From: Litorivita pollutaquae | GTDB taxonomy: Bacteria; Pseudomonadota; Alphaproteobacteria; Rhodobacterales; Rhodobacteraceae | DNA length: 64,000 nucleotides | Assembly (NCBI RefSeq): GCF_003205515.1 | Contig: NZ_KZ826482.1 | Span: forward strand, 496,001 to 560,000 | Direction of reading: 5' to 3' | Shown: positions 36,218-45,543 of the stretch, in pieces | Numbering within the stretch: position 1 is the stretch's first letter | How the letters are laid out: each line of letters starts with the position of its first letter | Notes under the pieces: generated by a model | The model's database searches: none | Told to the model about the DNA's origin: nothing | The model's input: only the letters and a program-made list of their open reading frames with translations | Translations under genes and position numbers: made by a program

Positions 36218-37972
36218 CTATGAATGTTCCTCCGCCGCTTTCGCCGCCAGGGCGCGGTTGAACGTTTTCAACGCGTCCACGTGAAAGAGCGCGCCCCGAA
36301 GCTCCGGCGCATCGGTGTCGCCGCCCAATGTCACCACCGGAATGAACGCCACGCCACTTTTGTCGAAAATCGGCATGGCGGCCTCCAACGTGGCATTGCC
36401 ATCAATGTAAATGCCATCGCGGATCATCTCCCAACACCGGTCCTCATCCGGCATCCGCGTGTCCCCCACCGGGCGCATCACCTTGGCAACCCGGTGCAGC
36501 GCCAACAGATAGGCCTGCGGTCCCGCCGCCAGATGGATCCCGCGACGCTCCAGTTGCGTCAAGAAAAACGACCGGTGCACCAAACGCGAAGCCAAAGCGG
36601 TCGAGATCGACACCGCCACCATCACCGCCAGGCCGGTTTGCCAGTCGCCGGTCAATTCAAACACAATCAGCGTGGTGGAGATCGGCGCCCCCAAAACCGC
36701 CGCCGCCACGGCCCCCATCCCCGCCAGAGCATAAAGCGTATGCGAGCCGGACACCTCGGGGAACATCGGTGTGGCGATTAATCCAAAGGCCAACCCGGTC
36801 AGCGCCCCCATCATCAGCGAAGGCGAGAACACACCGCCGCCCATGCGGCCTGCCATGGTCACCGCCACGGCCACGGCTTTGATCACCGCGAAGACCATTG
36901 CATCGCGCAATCCGATCTGCCCCTTGAGCGCCGCCGAGGTGGTTTCATATCCGACCCCGATAATGTGTGGAGACCCGATCGCCATGACGCCCAACACCGC
37001 CCCCGAAACCGCCGGCCGCAACCATCGTGGCAAGCCGCTGCGCTTTTGGACTGCATCGGCGGTGTTCTCGGCAAATAGAACCGCCCGCATCATGGCCGTC
37101 GCGACCAATCCGCAAATCGCCCCCAACATCAAAAACGCCGGCAGCTCCACATAGAATTCCAATTGGTTGGCAAGGGGCAAAGAGAATTCCGGCACATCGC
37201 CAAAGCTGATCCGGCTGACCACCGTGCCCGCCACCGAGGCAATCACAATCGGCGCAAAGGCATGCATTGCGAAATGCCGCAACACCACTTCAAGCGCGAA
37301 CAATGCCCCTGCGATCGGGGCGTTGAAGCTGGCCGAGACGGCGGCCGCGACGGCACATCCGAGCAAATCGCGCCCCGTGATGCCATTGGCGTGAATGCGG
37401 TCCGACACCCATGTGGAGATCACCCCCGCCAAATGCACAACCGGCCCCTCGCGCCCGGTCGACCCGCCCGTGGACAGCGTAATCAGAGAGGCCAGAGCCG
37501 AAGCCAATCCAGCGCGGATTTCCACCCGGCCGTCATTCAAAGCCGCGCCCTCAACCACGTCAGAGACCGCGCGCACCCGCCCGTCCGGCGTAAAGAGATG
37601 CAAGATCACGCCAACCGCCAGCCCGCCGGTTATTGGCAGCGCAACAATCCAATACCATGGCAGCGTCCGCGCAAAACTATGTAAATGGTCGATGTCATCG
37701 ACATCATAAAAGAATCCCTGTAACGCATTGATCGCGCCGCGAAATCCGACGGAGGCGGCGCCGGCGGATATCCCGATCACAACTGCGATCAGCCAAAATT
37801 GGAATTGGCTCGGGCCTTTTTGCCGTATCACCTTGATTGCTCGTGAACATTCATCCAGGACAGAGGCCCAAATCGCCGCAAAACCACGCTGTAATGCCAA
37901 TAAGGCCCCGAACAGAGCCTGCCGGCGCGGTCGCTTTTTCTGACCGGCTTTTGTTTCGGCTGCCTCGCCCAT
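36218..37972 (-). CDS. CLC family chloride channel/transporter
   Basis: 584 residues with 10-12 hydrophobic segments after a basic N-terminus, and a C-terminal cytosolic region like a CBS domain pair (one weakly conserved copy, MPIFDKSGVAFIPVVTLGG). The GREGP motif with the gating Glu is present (STGGSTGREGPVVHLAG), as is the GGGVFSPSLMMG motif. The first selectivity motif (usually GSGIP or GxxPE) is not seen; the equivalent stretch reads VRAVSDVVEGAAL. The retained gating Glu suggests a Cl-/H+ exchanger, by inference. I choose the ATG at 37972. A GTG three codons earlier is also in frame. Confidence 0.9.
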   Translation of the reverse strand: MGEAAETKAGQKKRPRRQALFGALLALQRGFAAIWASVLDECSRAIKVIRQKGPSQFQFWLIAVVIGISAGAASVGFRGAINALQGFFYDVDDIDHLHSFARTLPWYWIVALPITGGLAVGVILHLFTPDGRVRAVSDVVEGAALNDGRVEIRAGLASALASLITLSTGGSTGREGPVVHLAGVISTWVSDRIHANGITGRDLLGCAVAAAVSASFNAPIAGALFALEVVLRHFAMHAFAPIVIASVAGTVVSRISFGDVPEFSLPLANQLEFYVELPAFLMLGAICGLVATAMMRAVLFAENTADAVQKRSGLPRWLRPAVSGAVLGVMAIGSPHIIGVGYETTSAALKGQIGLRDAMVFAVIKAVAVAVTMAGRMGGGVFSPSLMMGALTGLAFGLIATPMFPEVSGSHTLYALAGMGAVAAAVLGAPISTTLIVFELTGDWQTGLAVMVAVSISTALASRLVHRSFFLTQLERRGIHLAAGPQAYLLALHRVAKVMRPVGDTRMPDEDRCWEMIRDGIYIDGNATLEAAMPIFDKSGVAFIPVVTLGGDTDAPELRGALFHVDALKTFNRALAAKAAEEHS

Positions 37973-38050
37973 TCGCCCCACCCCGTCTTATGACTTTCCC
38001 CGACTGCTTGCATCGCCTAGGGTTTGCCGGACACGCCACAGAGGACCCTC

Positions 38051-39430
38051 ATGAACATCGATGCAGCCCTTGCCGAACTTACCATAGTCTTAGGCCAACG
38101 CCTCAGCCTCTCCAAGTCCGATCTCGACCTGCATGGCCGCAGCGAGACGCATTTCCCTCTGACTCCACCCGACGGTGTTGCCTACCCCGAAACCACCAAA
38201 GAGGTCAGCCAGATCGTGCGCATTTGTTCGGCGCATCGCGTGCCGGTGATCGGTTGGGGCACGGGCTCCTCTCTTGAAGGGCAAGCCCAAGCTTTTTCAG
38301 GCGGTATCATCGTTGATTTCTCTCGTATGAACAAAGTGTTGCGCATCGGACAAGCCGACATGGATTGCACCGTTGGCCCCGGCGTGACGCGCGAAGCCCT
38401 GAACCGGGAACTGCGCGCCACCGGATTGTTTTTTCCTGTCGATCCGGGGGCCAATGCCTCGATCGGCGGGATGACCTCAACCCGCGCCAGCGGCACCACC
38501 GCCGTGCGATATGGCACCATGCGCGACAATGTTTTGGGGCTGGAGGTTGTCCTTGCCGATGGCACGGTGATCCACACCGGCACACGGGCGCGCAAATCTT
38601 CGGCAGGCTATGACCTGACTGCGCTATTTGTGGGCGCCGAGGGAACGCTTGGATTGATCACCGAAATCACTCTACGTCTACAAGGCCAACCCGAGGCCGT
38701 GACCGCCGCCGTCTGCGCCTTTGATGACATCGACAGCGCTGTGCGCTGTGTCATCGACACCATCCAATTGGGCATTCCCATGGCACGGATCGAATTCGTC
38801 GATGCGGCCACCGCCGCCGCCTTCAACAGCTACGCCGGATCACAATTGCCAGAATGCCCGCATTTGATGGTCGAATTTCACAGCTCTGACACCGGTGTGC
38901 GCGAACAGGCCGAAAGCTTTGGCGAAATTGTCGCGGATCATGGCGGCAAAAGCTTTAAATGGGCCTCGAAGTTGGAGGATCGCAATGCCCTGTGGACCAT
39001 GCGCCACAATGCACATTATGCCTGTATGGCCTCGCGGCCGGGCTGTCGGTCGATGGTCACGGATATCTGTGTGCCCATTTCGCGCCTGGCCGATGCAGTC
39101 AATGAAACCCGCGCCGATCTGGAGGCGGAAAATGTCACCGGCCCGATCCTCGGCCATGTCGGGGACGGCAATTTCCACGCCGTCTTACTGTTTGACGAGA
39201 ACGACGCCGATGAGGTGGCCCGCGTCAAGCGCGTCGCGCACCGGATGGTAGAGCGGGCGCTTGAGATGGGCGGCACCGTCACCGGCGAACATGGCATTGG
39301 CGTGGGAAAGCTGGACTATATGCCCGCCGAACACGGCGCGGCTTGGGCCCTGATGGGACGTTTAAAAGCTGCCTTCGATCCCAAAAACATCATGAATCCG
39401 GGAAAATTGGTTCCGCCGCGAAACGACTAG
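38051..39430 (+). CDS. FAD-binding D-lactate dehydrogenase-type oxidoreductase
   Basis: 459 residues of the FAD-linked oxidase family (GlcD/Dld1). The N-terminal FAD domain has the PVIGWGTGSSLEGQ and DPGANASIGGMTSTRASGTTAVRYGTM motifs. The C-terminal cap ends with LGHVGDGNFH (metal-binding His) and GTVTGEHGIGVGK. It most resembles D-lactate dehydrogenase (cytochrome), oxidising a D-2-hydroxyacid at the membrane or passing electrons to cytochrome c. Glycolate or another hydroxyacid is possible, but no glcE/glcF partners are present. The start at 38051 has a GAGGAC site. It converges on recN, 11 bp apart. Confidence 0.92.
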   Translation: MNIDAALAELTIVLGQRLSLSKSDLDLHGRSETHFPLTPPDGVAYPETTKEVSQIVRICSAHRVPVIGWGTGSSLEGQAQAFSGGIIVDFSRMNKVLRIGQADMDCTVGPGVTREALNRELRATGLFFPVDPGANASIGGMTSTRASGTTAVRYGTMRDNVLGLEVVLADGTVIHTGTRARKSSAGYDLTALFVGAEGTLGLITEITLRLQGQPEAVTAAVCAFDDIDSAVRCVIDTIQLGIPMARIEFVDAATAAAFNSYAGSQLPECPHLMVEFHSSDTGVREQAESFGEIVADHGGKSFKWASKLEDRNALWTMRHNAHYACMASRPGCRSMVTDICVPISRLADAVNETRADLEAENVTGPILGHVGDGNFHAVLLFDENDADEVARVKRVAHRMVERALEMGGTVTGEHGIGVGKLDYMPAEHGAAWALMGRLKAAFDPKNIMNPGKLVPPRND

Positions 39431-39441
39431 CCCCGCAGTCT

Positions 39442-41091
39442 CTATTTGATCAATGCCTTGGCCGCCGCGCGCGCCGCATCGGTGATGGTATCTCCCGACA
39501 GCATCCGCGCAATTTCATCGGTGCGCTCGCCCGCATCCAGCGCCGTCACTGTTGACAATGTCATGCCGTCTTCAACCCGCTTTTGCACCCGCAAGTGATA
39601 CGCCCCCAAGGCCGCGACCTGCGGCGAATGGGTGACGACCAACACCTGCCCGCCATCCGCCAGATCCGCCAACCGGCGGCCCACCGCATCTGCGGTGGCG
39701 CCACCAACGCCGCGGTCAATCTCGTCAAAAATCATCGTGACGCCACTGTCCGCGCCGGACAGACAAACCTTGAGCGCCAAGAGGAAGCGCGACAATTCCC
39801 CGCCCGAGGCGATCTTGCCCAAAGGCCCCGCCGGTGCGCCCGGATTGGTGGCCACGGTGAAAGACACCGCATCGTGGCCGTCCGGTCCCGGTTCTTCCGG
39901 GGTGATTTCGGTGACAAACACCGCCCGCTCCATCTTCAGCGGCGCAAGCTCTGCGGTCACCGCCGCATCCAACCGCTCCGCCGCATCCCGGCGGGCTTGG
40001 GACAGGTTTTGCGCCGCCATGTCATACGCCGCTTCGGCCTCGGCCAAGGTCTTTTGCAGCACAGCCAGATCCGCCTCGCCACTGTCCAATGCCGCGAGTT
40101 TCGCACGCAACCCCGCAGCAAACTCGGTCAAATCGTCCGGCTGCACCTCATGTTTGCGTGCCAAAGCACGGATCGCAAACAAACGCTCTTCGCAATTTTC
40201 CAAATCATGTGGGTTAAATTCAAGCCCCTCAAGGCAGCGCATCACCCCGTCCGACGCCTCGTCCAATTCGACCATGGCACGGGTCAGCGCCGCCATCGGC
40301 GCATCCAATGCGCCTTCGGCCCGCTCAGCCGCGCCCTCAAGCCAACGCAGCGCATTGCCAATCGCCCCCTCGGCGCCCTCATACCCGATCTCGTGATGGG
40401 CGCGGTTGACGTCTTCGCGGATCTTCTCGGCGCCTTGCATCTGCCGGCGGCTGAGATCCAACGCCGCATCTTCGCCCGGTTGCGGATCAAGCGCGTCCAA
40501 CTCCGCCACCGCGTGGCGCAGGTAATCCTCTTCCGCGCGCACCTCCGCCAAAGCGTGCTCTGCACTGTGCAATGCCTTACGGGCGCTATGCGCCGCCCGC
40601 CACAGCCCCCGCAGCGCAACGCGTTGGTCATCCAGCCCACCAAATTGATCCAAAAGCATCCTGTGACCGCGCGGATTGAGCAAACCTCGATCATCATGTT
40701 GCCCGTGCAATTCGACCAATGTGTCCGATAAGCTCCGTAACACCTCCCCTGAACACCGCCGGTCATTGACCCATGCGGTTTTGCGCCCATCCTGCCGGTT
40801 CACCCGGCGCAGAATCAAACCTTCGCGCGCATCCGGCAATCCGGCTTCGGCCAAAACCGCATGGGCGGCATGGCCCGTGGGCAAATCAAATTCCGCGACC
40901 ACTTCGCCCTGTTCGGCGCCCCTGCGCACCAATTCCGCACGCCCACGCCATCCCAAAACAAACCCGAGTGAATCCAACAGGATGGATTTCCCCGCGCCGG
41001 TTTCGCCGGTCAGCACATTCAAACCCGGCTGAAACGCAAGCTCCAGCCGGTCAATGATCAACATATCACGGATATCAAGATGTCGAAGCAA
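39442..41091 (-). CDS. recN: DNA repair protein RecN
   Basis: SMC-like ATPase acting early in double-strand break repair, 549 residues. Walker A is GETGAGKS near residue 33. Two long coiled-coil arms flank the middle. The C-terminal signature and Walker B read KIASGGELSRFLLALK and MIFDEIDRGVGG, followed by VLVVTHSPQVAALG. The family N-terminus (MLRxLDIRDMLIIDRLEL) places the start on a TTG codon at 41091. It follows bamD on the same strand with 36 bp between them and is the last gene of the leftward dcw-lpxC-bamD run. Confidence 0.96.
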   Translation of the reverse strand: MLRHLDIRDMLIIDRLELAFQPGLNVLTGETGAGKSILLDSLGFVLGWRGRAELVRRGAEQGEVVAEFDLPTGHAAHAVLAEAGLPDAREGLILRRVNRQDGRKTAWVNDRRCSGEVLRSLSDTLVELHGQHDDRGLLNPRGHRMLLDQFGGLDDQRVALRGLWRAAHSARKALHSAEHALAEVRAEEDYLRHAVAELDALDPQPGEDAALDLSRRQMQGAEKIREDVNRAHHEIGYEGAEGAIGNALRWLEGAAERAEGALDAPMAALTRAMVELDEASDGVMRCLEGLEFNPHDLENCEERLFAIRALARKHEVQPDDLTEFAAGLRAKLAALDSGEADLAVLQKTLAEAEAAYDMAAQNLSQARRDAAERLDAAVTAELAPLKMERAVFVTEITPEEPGPDGHDAVSFTVATNPGAPAGPLGKIASGGELSRFLLALKVCLSGADSGVTMIFDEIDRGVGGATADAVGRRLADLADGGQVLVVTHSPQVAALGAYHLRVQKRVEDGMTLSTVTALDAGERTDEIARMLSGDTITDAARAAAKALIK

Positions 41092-41127
41092 CGCCCGCGC
41101 CCCCCAGCGCCAAGACCAAGGCCAAGC

Positions 41128-41976
41128 TCAGAGCCAGCGGCCTTTGATCATCTGGCGATACACCTGCCGAAGCCAACTGTCGCCGGCAGCCTCCAGCTCA
41201 AGCCCACGGCCCGTCAGCAATTTATAGCTGTCTTCATACCAATGCGTCGAGCGGAAGTTATGCCCCAAGATGGCGCCGGCCGTCTGCGCCTCATTGGTCA
41301 GGCCCAACGACAGATAGGCCTCAACCAGACGATGCAACGCTTCGGCGGTATGGGTCGTGGTTTGGAAATCCTCGACCACCACGCGGAATCGGTTGATCGC
41401 CGCAGCGTAGTGTTCACCCTTAAGGTAATAGCGCCCGATCTCCATTTCCTTCGCAGCCAGATGGTCGAAGGCAAGGTCGAATTTCAAAATCGCCGCACGG
41501 GCATATTCGCTATCGGGGTAATTTTCGATCACCACGCGCAGCGCTTGCAACGCTTGGAAGGTCAGCCCCTGATCGCGGCCCACTTCGTCAATCTGGTCAT
41601 AATAGCTCAACGCCAAGAGATATTGCGCATAGGCAGCATCTTCATCGGTCGGGTAAAAATCAATGAACCGCTGCGCCGCGGACCGGCTGTTGGGGTAGTC
41701 TTGCGCCTTGTGATAGGCAAAAGCCTGCATGATCAGCGCACGTTTCGCCCATTCGGAATAGGGGTAAAGGCGCTCCACCTCACCGAAATATTCGGCAGCA
41801 TCATCAGGACGGCGGCGGTCCAATTCAAACTCGCCGCGCCCGTAAATCTGTTCTGCGGTGTAGGTCTCAAGCGGTACGTCACCGCGATTGACCGCGCTGT
41901 TGCTGCCACATCCGGCGAGAAGCGCAGCGCAAAGCACCGCACCGAGGGAAATTGCCCGGGGTCTGCCGCCTGTCAT
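41128..41976 (-). CDS. bamD: Outer membrane protein assembly factor BamD
   Basis: Lipoprotein of the BAM complex that folds beta-barrel proteins into the outer membrane. It is 282 residues with a signal peptide ending in the lipobox LLAGC (Cys about residue 23). Five TPR-like repeats follow, e.g. YGRGEFELDRRRPDDAAEYFGEVERLYP and SRSAAQRFIDFYPTDEDA. The ATG at 41976 gives a normal lipoprotein signal. An upstream ATG at 42036 has a better GGAGG site and would add 20 basic residues before it, so the start is uncertain. It lies between lpxC and recN. Confidence 0.94.
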   Translation of the reverse strand: MTGGRPRAISLGAVLCAALLAGCGSNSAVNRGDVPLETYTAEQIYGRGEFELDRRRPDDAAEYFGEVERLYPYSEWAKRALIMQAFAYHKAQDYPNSRSAAQRFIDFYPTDEDAAYAQYLLALSYYDQIDEVGRDQGLTFQALQALRVVIENYPDSEYARAAILKFDLAFDHLAAKEMEIGRYYLKGEHYAAAINRFRVVVEDFQTTTHTAEALHRLVEAYLSLGLTNEAQTAGAILGHNFRSTHWYEDSYKLLTGRGLELEAAGDSWLRQVYRQMIKGRWL

Positions 41977-42154
41977 TCTTGCTCTCACCCTTGTCCTGCC
42001 TTGGCCCATTTCATCGGGGCCGGTCTGCTTGGCCATACGCGCCTCCAAACGGCAACGCTCTGAGCAGGGTTTACCCTGCTTTACCATCTGGTCCTAGCAC
42101 GAAAAATTCTGGTGCAAAACGTCTTTGCGCATGATTTTGGGCAAAGCGCCGCCT

Positions 42155-43093
42155 TCACGCGACGCAAGCGGCCGGAATCTCACCCGGATGCAGCCCCGCA
42201 CCGGGCAATTGCGCGCAGGTTTCAGCATCACAAATCACCCATTCATAGTTGGATTGATCGGCAAATACCGCGCGCAACAGGCTGTTGGTGATGCCGTGGC
42301 CGGCGCGATGGCCGGTGTAACGCCCAAGGATCGGCGCCCCCGCCAACATCAAGTCGCCCAAAGCATCGAGCATTTTGTGGCGCACGGCCTCATCTGCGTG
42401 ACGCAAGCCGCCGGGGCTCAGCACATCAGCGCCATCCACCACGACCGCATTTTCATAGGTGCCGCCCAAGGCCAGCCCCTGTTCACGCATCGCATCCACA
42501 TCCGCCTTACGGCAGAACGTCCGGCTGTCGCAAAGTTCGCGCACAAAAGATCCGTTCGACATGTTCAAAGTTTTGTGTTGCACGCCGATCGCGGCATCAT
42601 CGAAATCAATGTGGAATTCGATCGTCAGCCGCGTGGCCGGATCCAAACGCGCCCATGCTGCGGTGCGCGCCGCGCCGGTGCGGAACTCGACCGGCTTGAG
42701 GATCTTCAAGGCGCGCAGCGGTGCGTTTTGATCGGTAAACCCGCATTGCATCATGCCGCGCACGAAAGCGGCCGCGCTGCCGTCGAGAATCGGCACTTCG
42801 GGGCCGTCAACATCAATGACCGCATTGGTCACCCCACACCCGGCCAAAGCCGCCATCACATGCTCGATGGTCGACAGGCTCTCGCCTGCGGTATTTTCAA
42901 TCTTGGTGCAGAGCGGCGATTGGTTCACCGCATCCCAACGCGCCGGGATCAAACTGTCACGGAAAGGCAAATCGGTGCGGCGAAACCAAATTCCCCGCCC
43001 CGCCGGCGCGGGGTTGAGCTTCATCGTCACCGGCTTGCCCGAATGCAAACCGACGCCGGAAAAGCTGATCGTGGATTTCAATGTGCGCTGCAC
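42155..43093 (-). CDS. lpxC: UDP-3-O-acyl-N-acetylglucosamine deacetylase
   Basis: Zinc enzyme of the committed step of lipid A synthesis, 312 residues. Zinc ligands are visible as His in STIEHVMAALAG and as His and Asp in RHKMLDALGDLML, and the catalytic His lies in GHRAGHGITN. The start is GTG at 43093, chosen because the N-terminus (MQRTLKSTISFSGVGLHSG) is that of the family and a GAGG site is upstream. A TTGAGC-N17-TATTTT promoter lies ahead. It follows ftsZ and its terminator, as in many Gram-negative dcw clusters. Confidence 0.97.
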   Translation of the reverse strand: MQRTLKSTISFSGVGLHSGKPVTMKLNPAPAGRGIWFRRTDLPFRDSLIPARWDAVNQSPLCTKIENTAGESLSTIEHVMAALAGCGVTNAVIDVDGPEVPILDGSAAAFVRGMMQCGFTDQNAPLRALKILKPVEFRTGAARTAAWARLDPATRLTIEFHIDFDDAAIGVQHKTLNMSNGSFVRELCDSRTFCRKADVDAMREQGLALGGTYENAVVVDGADVLSPGGLRHADEAVRHKMLDALGDLMLAGAPILGRYTGHRAGHGITNSLLRAVFADQSNYEWVICDAETCAQLPGAGLHPGEIPAACVA

Positions 43094-43145
43094 CTAAGAG
43101 ACCTCATCGTGTTTCGCAAAAGCAAAGCCCTTGCCGTTGAGCGGT

Positions 43146-43174
43146 AAAATAGGGCGGCGACGAAGGCGGCTCAA
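43146..43174 (-). promoter_or_regulatory. Vegetative-type promoter of lpxC
   Basis: On the minus strand TTGAGC and TATTTT are separated by 17 bp, about 53 bp upstream of the GTG start. Confidence 0.5.
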
Positions 43175-43272
43175 TTCACTCTTTGTAACGGAGTGTAACA
43201 ATCGTGCCGCAACGCGGCATCACGCGGAATGCGACACAGGTGCCAAATGACCAAACCATTATAATAAAACAA

Positions 43273-43298
43273 AAAAGACCGCCAACTGGCGGTCTTTT
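43273..43298 (-). terminator. Rho-independent terminator of ftsZ
   Basis: A perfect 11-bp stem AAAAGACCGCC/GGCGGTCTTTT, followed on the minus strand by further T. It is 55 bp after the ftsZ stop and separates the division genes from lpxC. Confidence 0.9.
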
Positions 43299-43353
43299 CT
43301 AAGATTTTGCAACGCGGCGTCAGCCCGGCTCCGATGCGCAGATTTCCGCCCGA

Positions 43354-45063
43354 TCAATTGGCCTGACGGCGCAGGAACGCGGGAATTTCGATGCGATCTT
43401 GATCCGCATCAGCTTGCGGTTCCTGGCTGGGTTGAGCGTGCGTCGCGGCCCGTGCAGTCGCCTGCGGGCGGGCCTGTTGGGCCGGTTGGTGCGCCGCAGG
43501 TTGTGGTTGCTGACGCGGTTGTTGTTGCGCATCACCTTCACCGTGGCCGGTCATCCGGTTGATCAACGAATTGATCCCGAACCGCGGGCGCTCGCTGTCC
43601 GACTGGGTCGCTTGGCGCACGGGTTGCGGCGCGGCGGCGGCGGGGCGCTCGACCGGTTGGCTTGGCTGGGTGCGGTTATGCACGGCAGCTTGCAAACGCG
43701 CCATCGCTTCGGGTGTCGGGGTACCGGGGGCCGGTGCGCGCGGCGCGACAAAAGCCTCGGGTTCGGCTTCGATGCTGGCCTGCTGTGCGGCGGCTTGCGG
43801 CGCGCGCGGCTGATAGGCGGGAGGAGGCATATCGTCTTGAGCCTGACGCGCCGCAGGTTGCGGTTGCTGCACGTGCTCGGGTTCAAAAATGTCTTCCATT
43901 TGCTCTTCCGCCGCAGCGGCCGCCGTCGATTGCGCGTCAAGATCGGCAAACAGCGTCGGTTCGGGCTGAGCCGTCTCGGCAGCAACCGGGGCCGGTTGTG
44001 CGGCAGCCGGAGCCATCGCCACGGCGGCGTCAACCGCTTGTTGCTTCAAAGGCTCGGCCAGCTTGCGGCGCGGCAAGGGCATTTCGGTGTTCACATCCAC
44101 CGCATCGATCCCGGTGGCCACCACGGACACGCGCATCGCGCCTTCCATTTCGGTGTCCAACGTCGAACCGACGATGATATTCGCATCCTGATCGACTTCT
44201 TCGCGGATCCGGTTGGCCGCTTCGTCAAGTTCGAACAATGTAAGGTCGTGACCACCGGTGATGTTGATGAGAACGCCCTTGGCACCGCGCAGCGAAATTT
44301 CGTCCAGAAGCGGGTTGGCAATGGCTTTCTCGGCGGCTTGCACGGCACGATCTTCGCCGGTGGCCTCGCCTGTACCCATCATCGCCTTGCCCATCTCGTC
44401 CATTACGGCACGAACGTCGGCAAAATCGAGGTTGATCAAACCAGGCCGCACCATCAGGTCTGTCACGCCTTTGACACCTTGATAGAGCACATCATCGGCC
44501 ATCGAGAAGGCTTCGGTGAAGGTGGTTTTTTCATTCGCCAGACGGAAGAGGTTCTGGTTCGGAATGATGATCAGAGTATCGACAACCTTTTGCAGCGCCT
44601 CGATACCATCATCGGCCTGCTTCATGCGTTTGTTGCCCTCGAATTGGAAGGGCTTGGTCACAACACCAACAGTCAGAACACCAAGCTCGCGCGCGGCCTG
44701 TGCGATGATCGGCGCGGCGCCGGTGCCGGTACCCCCGCCCATACCCGCAGTGATAAAGCACATGTGTGCGCCCGCGAGGTGATCGACGATTTGCTCGATG
44801 CTTTCTTCGGCGGCTGCGGCACCGACGCTGGCGCGGGCCCCTGCCCCCAAACCTTCGGTGACTTTGATCCCCAATTGCACGCGGCTGTCAGAGCGGCTTT
44901 GTTGCAGCGCCTGCGCATCCGTGTTCGCCACGACGAAATCAACCCCTTCGAGGTTCTTTTCGATCATGTTGTTCACGGCGTTGCCACCCGCACCCCCAAC
45001 GCCAAACACCGTAATGCGGGGCTTCAGCTCTTCTTGTTCGGGCATCATAAGGTTCAATGTCAT
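43354..45063 (-). CDS. ftsZ: Cell division protein FtsZ
   Basis: Tubulin-like GTPase that forms the division ring, 569 residues. The GTP-binding motif [12 protein letters not shown] is near residue 108, with the T7-loop region ([13 protein letters not shown]) about residue 205-215. After the ~320-residue core comes a ~230-residue Pro/Ala/Gln-rich linker, much longer than in E. coli, as in other alphaproteobacteria. It ends in the conserved tail peptide [12 protein letters not shown] that binds FtsA and other partners. The ATG at 45063 has an AGGTGG site. Between it and ftsA lies a 480-bp region with a CtrA-type box. Confidence 0.97.
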   Translation of the reverse strand: MTLNLMMPEQEELKPRITVFGVGGAGGNAVNNMIEKNLEGVDFVVANTDAQALQQSRSDSRVQLGIKVTEGLGAGARASVGAAAAEESIEQIVDHLAGAHMCFITAGMGGGTGTGAAPIIAQAARELGVLTVGVVTKPFQFEGNKRMKQADDGIEALQKVVDTLIIIPNQNLFRLANEKTTFTEAFSMADDVLYQGVKGVTDLMVRPGLINLDFADVRAVMDEMGKAMMGTGEATGEDRAVQAAEKAIANPLLDEISLRGAKGVLINITGGHDLTLFELDEAANRIREEVDQDANIIVGSTLDTEMEGAMRVSVVATGIDAVDVNTEMPLPRRKLAEPLKQQAVDAAVAMAPAAAQPAPVAAETAQPEPTLFADLDAQSTAAAAAEEQMEDIFEPEHVQQPQPAARQAQDDMPPPAYQPRAPQAAAQQASIEAEPEAFVAPRAPAPGTPTPEAMARLQAAVHNRTQPSQPVERPAAAAPQPVRQATQSDSERPRFGINSLINRMTGHGEGDAQQQPRQQPQPAAHQPAQQARPQATARAATHAQPSQEPQADADQDRIEIPAFLRRQAN

Positions 45064-45203
45064 AGATCTGTCCACCTGATGGTTTGCCCGCGTCAGCGGG
45101 GCATTCTTTAATTTACCTAATCACGGCCATTGTTACCGTTTGTTCAGAGAGTCGTCACTCAAAAAACGCATTCTCCACACAAAATATGGCGCAAACCACT
45201 GGT

Positions 45204-45225
45204 AATCGCACCATCATGTGCGATT
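45204..45225. promoter_or_regulatory. Inverted repeat upstream of ftsZ
   Basis: A perfect 8-bp dyad AATCGCAC-N6-GTGCGATT, ~140 bp upstream of the ftsZ start. Its CGCACCAT half recurs in inverse orientation at 45323-45330. Confidence 0.4.
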
Positions 45226-45314
45226 TTAAGCGAGATATTGCGCATGGCCTGATGAAAACCCATAGATTGCAGGGCTTAAAGACCAAGCCGCCCACAGAAC
45301 AGGGCAACCATGCG

Positions 45315-45329
45315 GCACCGTTATGGTGC
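45315..45329. promoter_or_regulatory. Second inverted repeat upstream of ftsZ
   Basis: GCACC-N5-GGTGC, extended by ATGGTGCG, the inverse of the CGCACCAT found at 45208-45215. Confidence 0.3.
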
Positions 45330-45400
45330 GAATTTCATGTTTCGGAAGACTGCTCGGTCCACCTTGGCCCATGTTTGGGCGCTCTCGACCTCTTTGGGTC

Positions 45401-45415
45401 TTAAAGTGAGATTAA
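45401..45415. promoter_or_regulatory. CtrA-type box upstream of ftsZ
   Basis: TTAA-N7-TTAA followed by C, matching the CtrA consensus exactly, 338 bp upstream of the ftsZ start codon. Confidence 0.55.
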
Positions 45416-45437
45416 CATATCGGAGCTACGGCGTCAG

Positions 45438-45454
45438 GTGATTCTTTGTATCAC
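45438..45454. promoter_or_regulatory. Third inverted repeat downstream of ftsA
   Basis: GTGAT-N7-ATCAC, a perfect 5-bp dyad 23 bp from the CtrA-type box and 90 bp from the ftsA stop. Confidence 0.3.
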
Positions 45455-45543
45455 TTTATGAAAATGCGCAGCGCACCGGCGGCTTTTTGCCCGCACGCCC
45501 CGACCCGCCCGCCTCGCGCGTGTCTGTCACCAGTTGTCGCGCA

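Larger units (their letters stand above)
45064..45543. other. Regulatory-looking ftsA-ftsZ intergenic region
   Basis: 480 bp without a credible gene, unusually long inside a dcw cluster. It holds a TTAA-N7-TTAA box (45401-45415) and three inverted repeats (45204-45225, 45315-45329, 45438-45454), and is less GC-rich than the flanking genes. Several promoters for ftsZ are likely, but no hexamer pair stands out. Confidence 0.65.

Noticed and set aside
45084-45404. 106-codon plus-strand frame in the ftsA-ftsZ gap
   Set aside because: No ribosome site and no protein-like character. The region looks regulatory.
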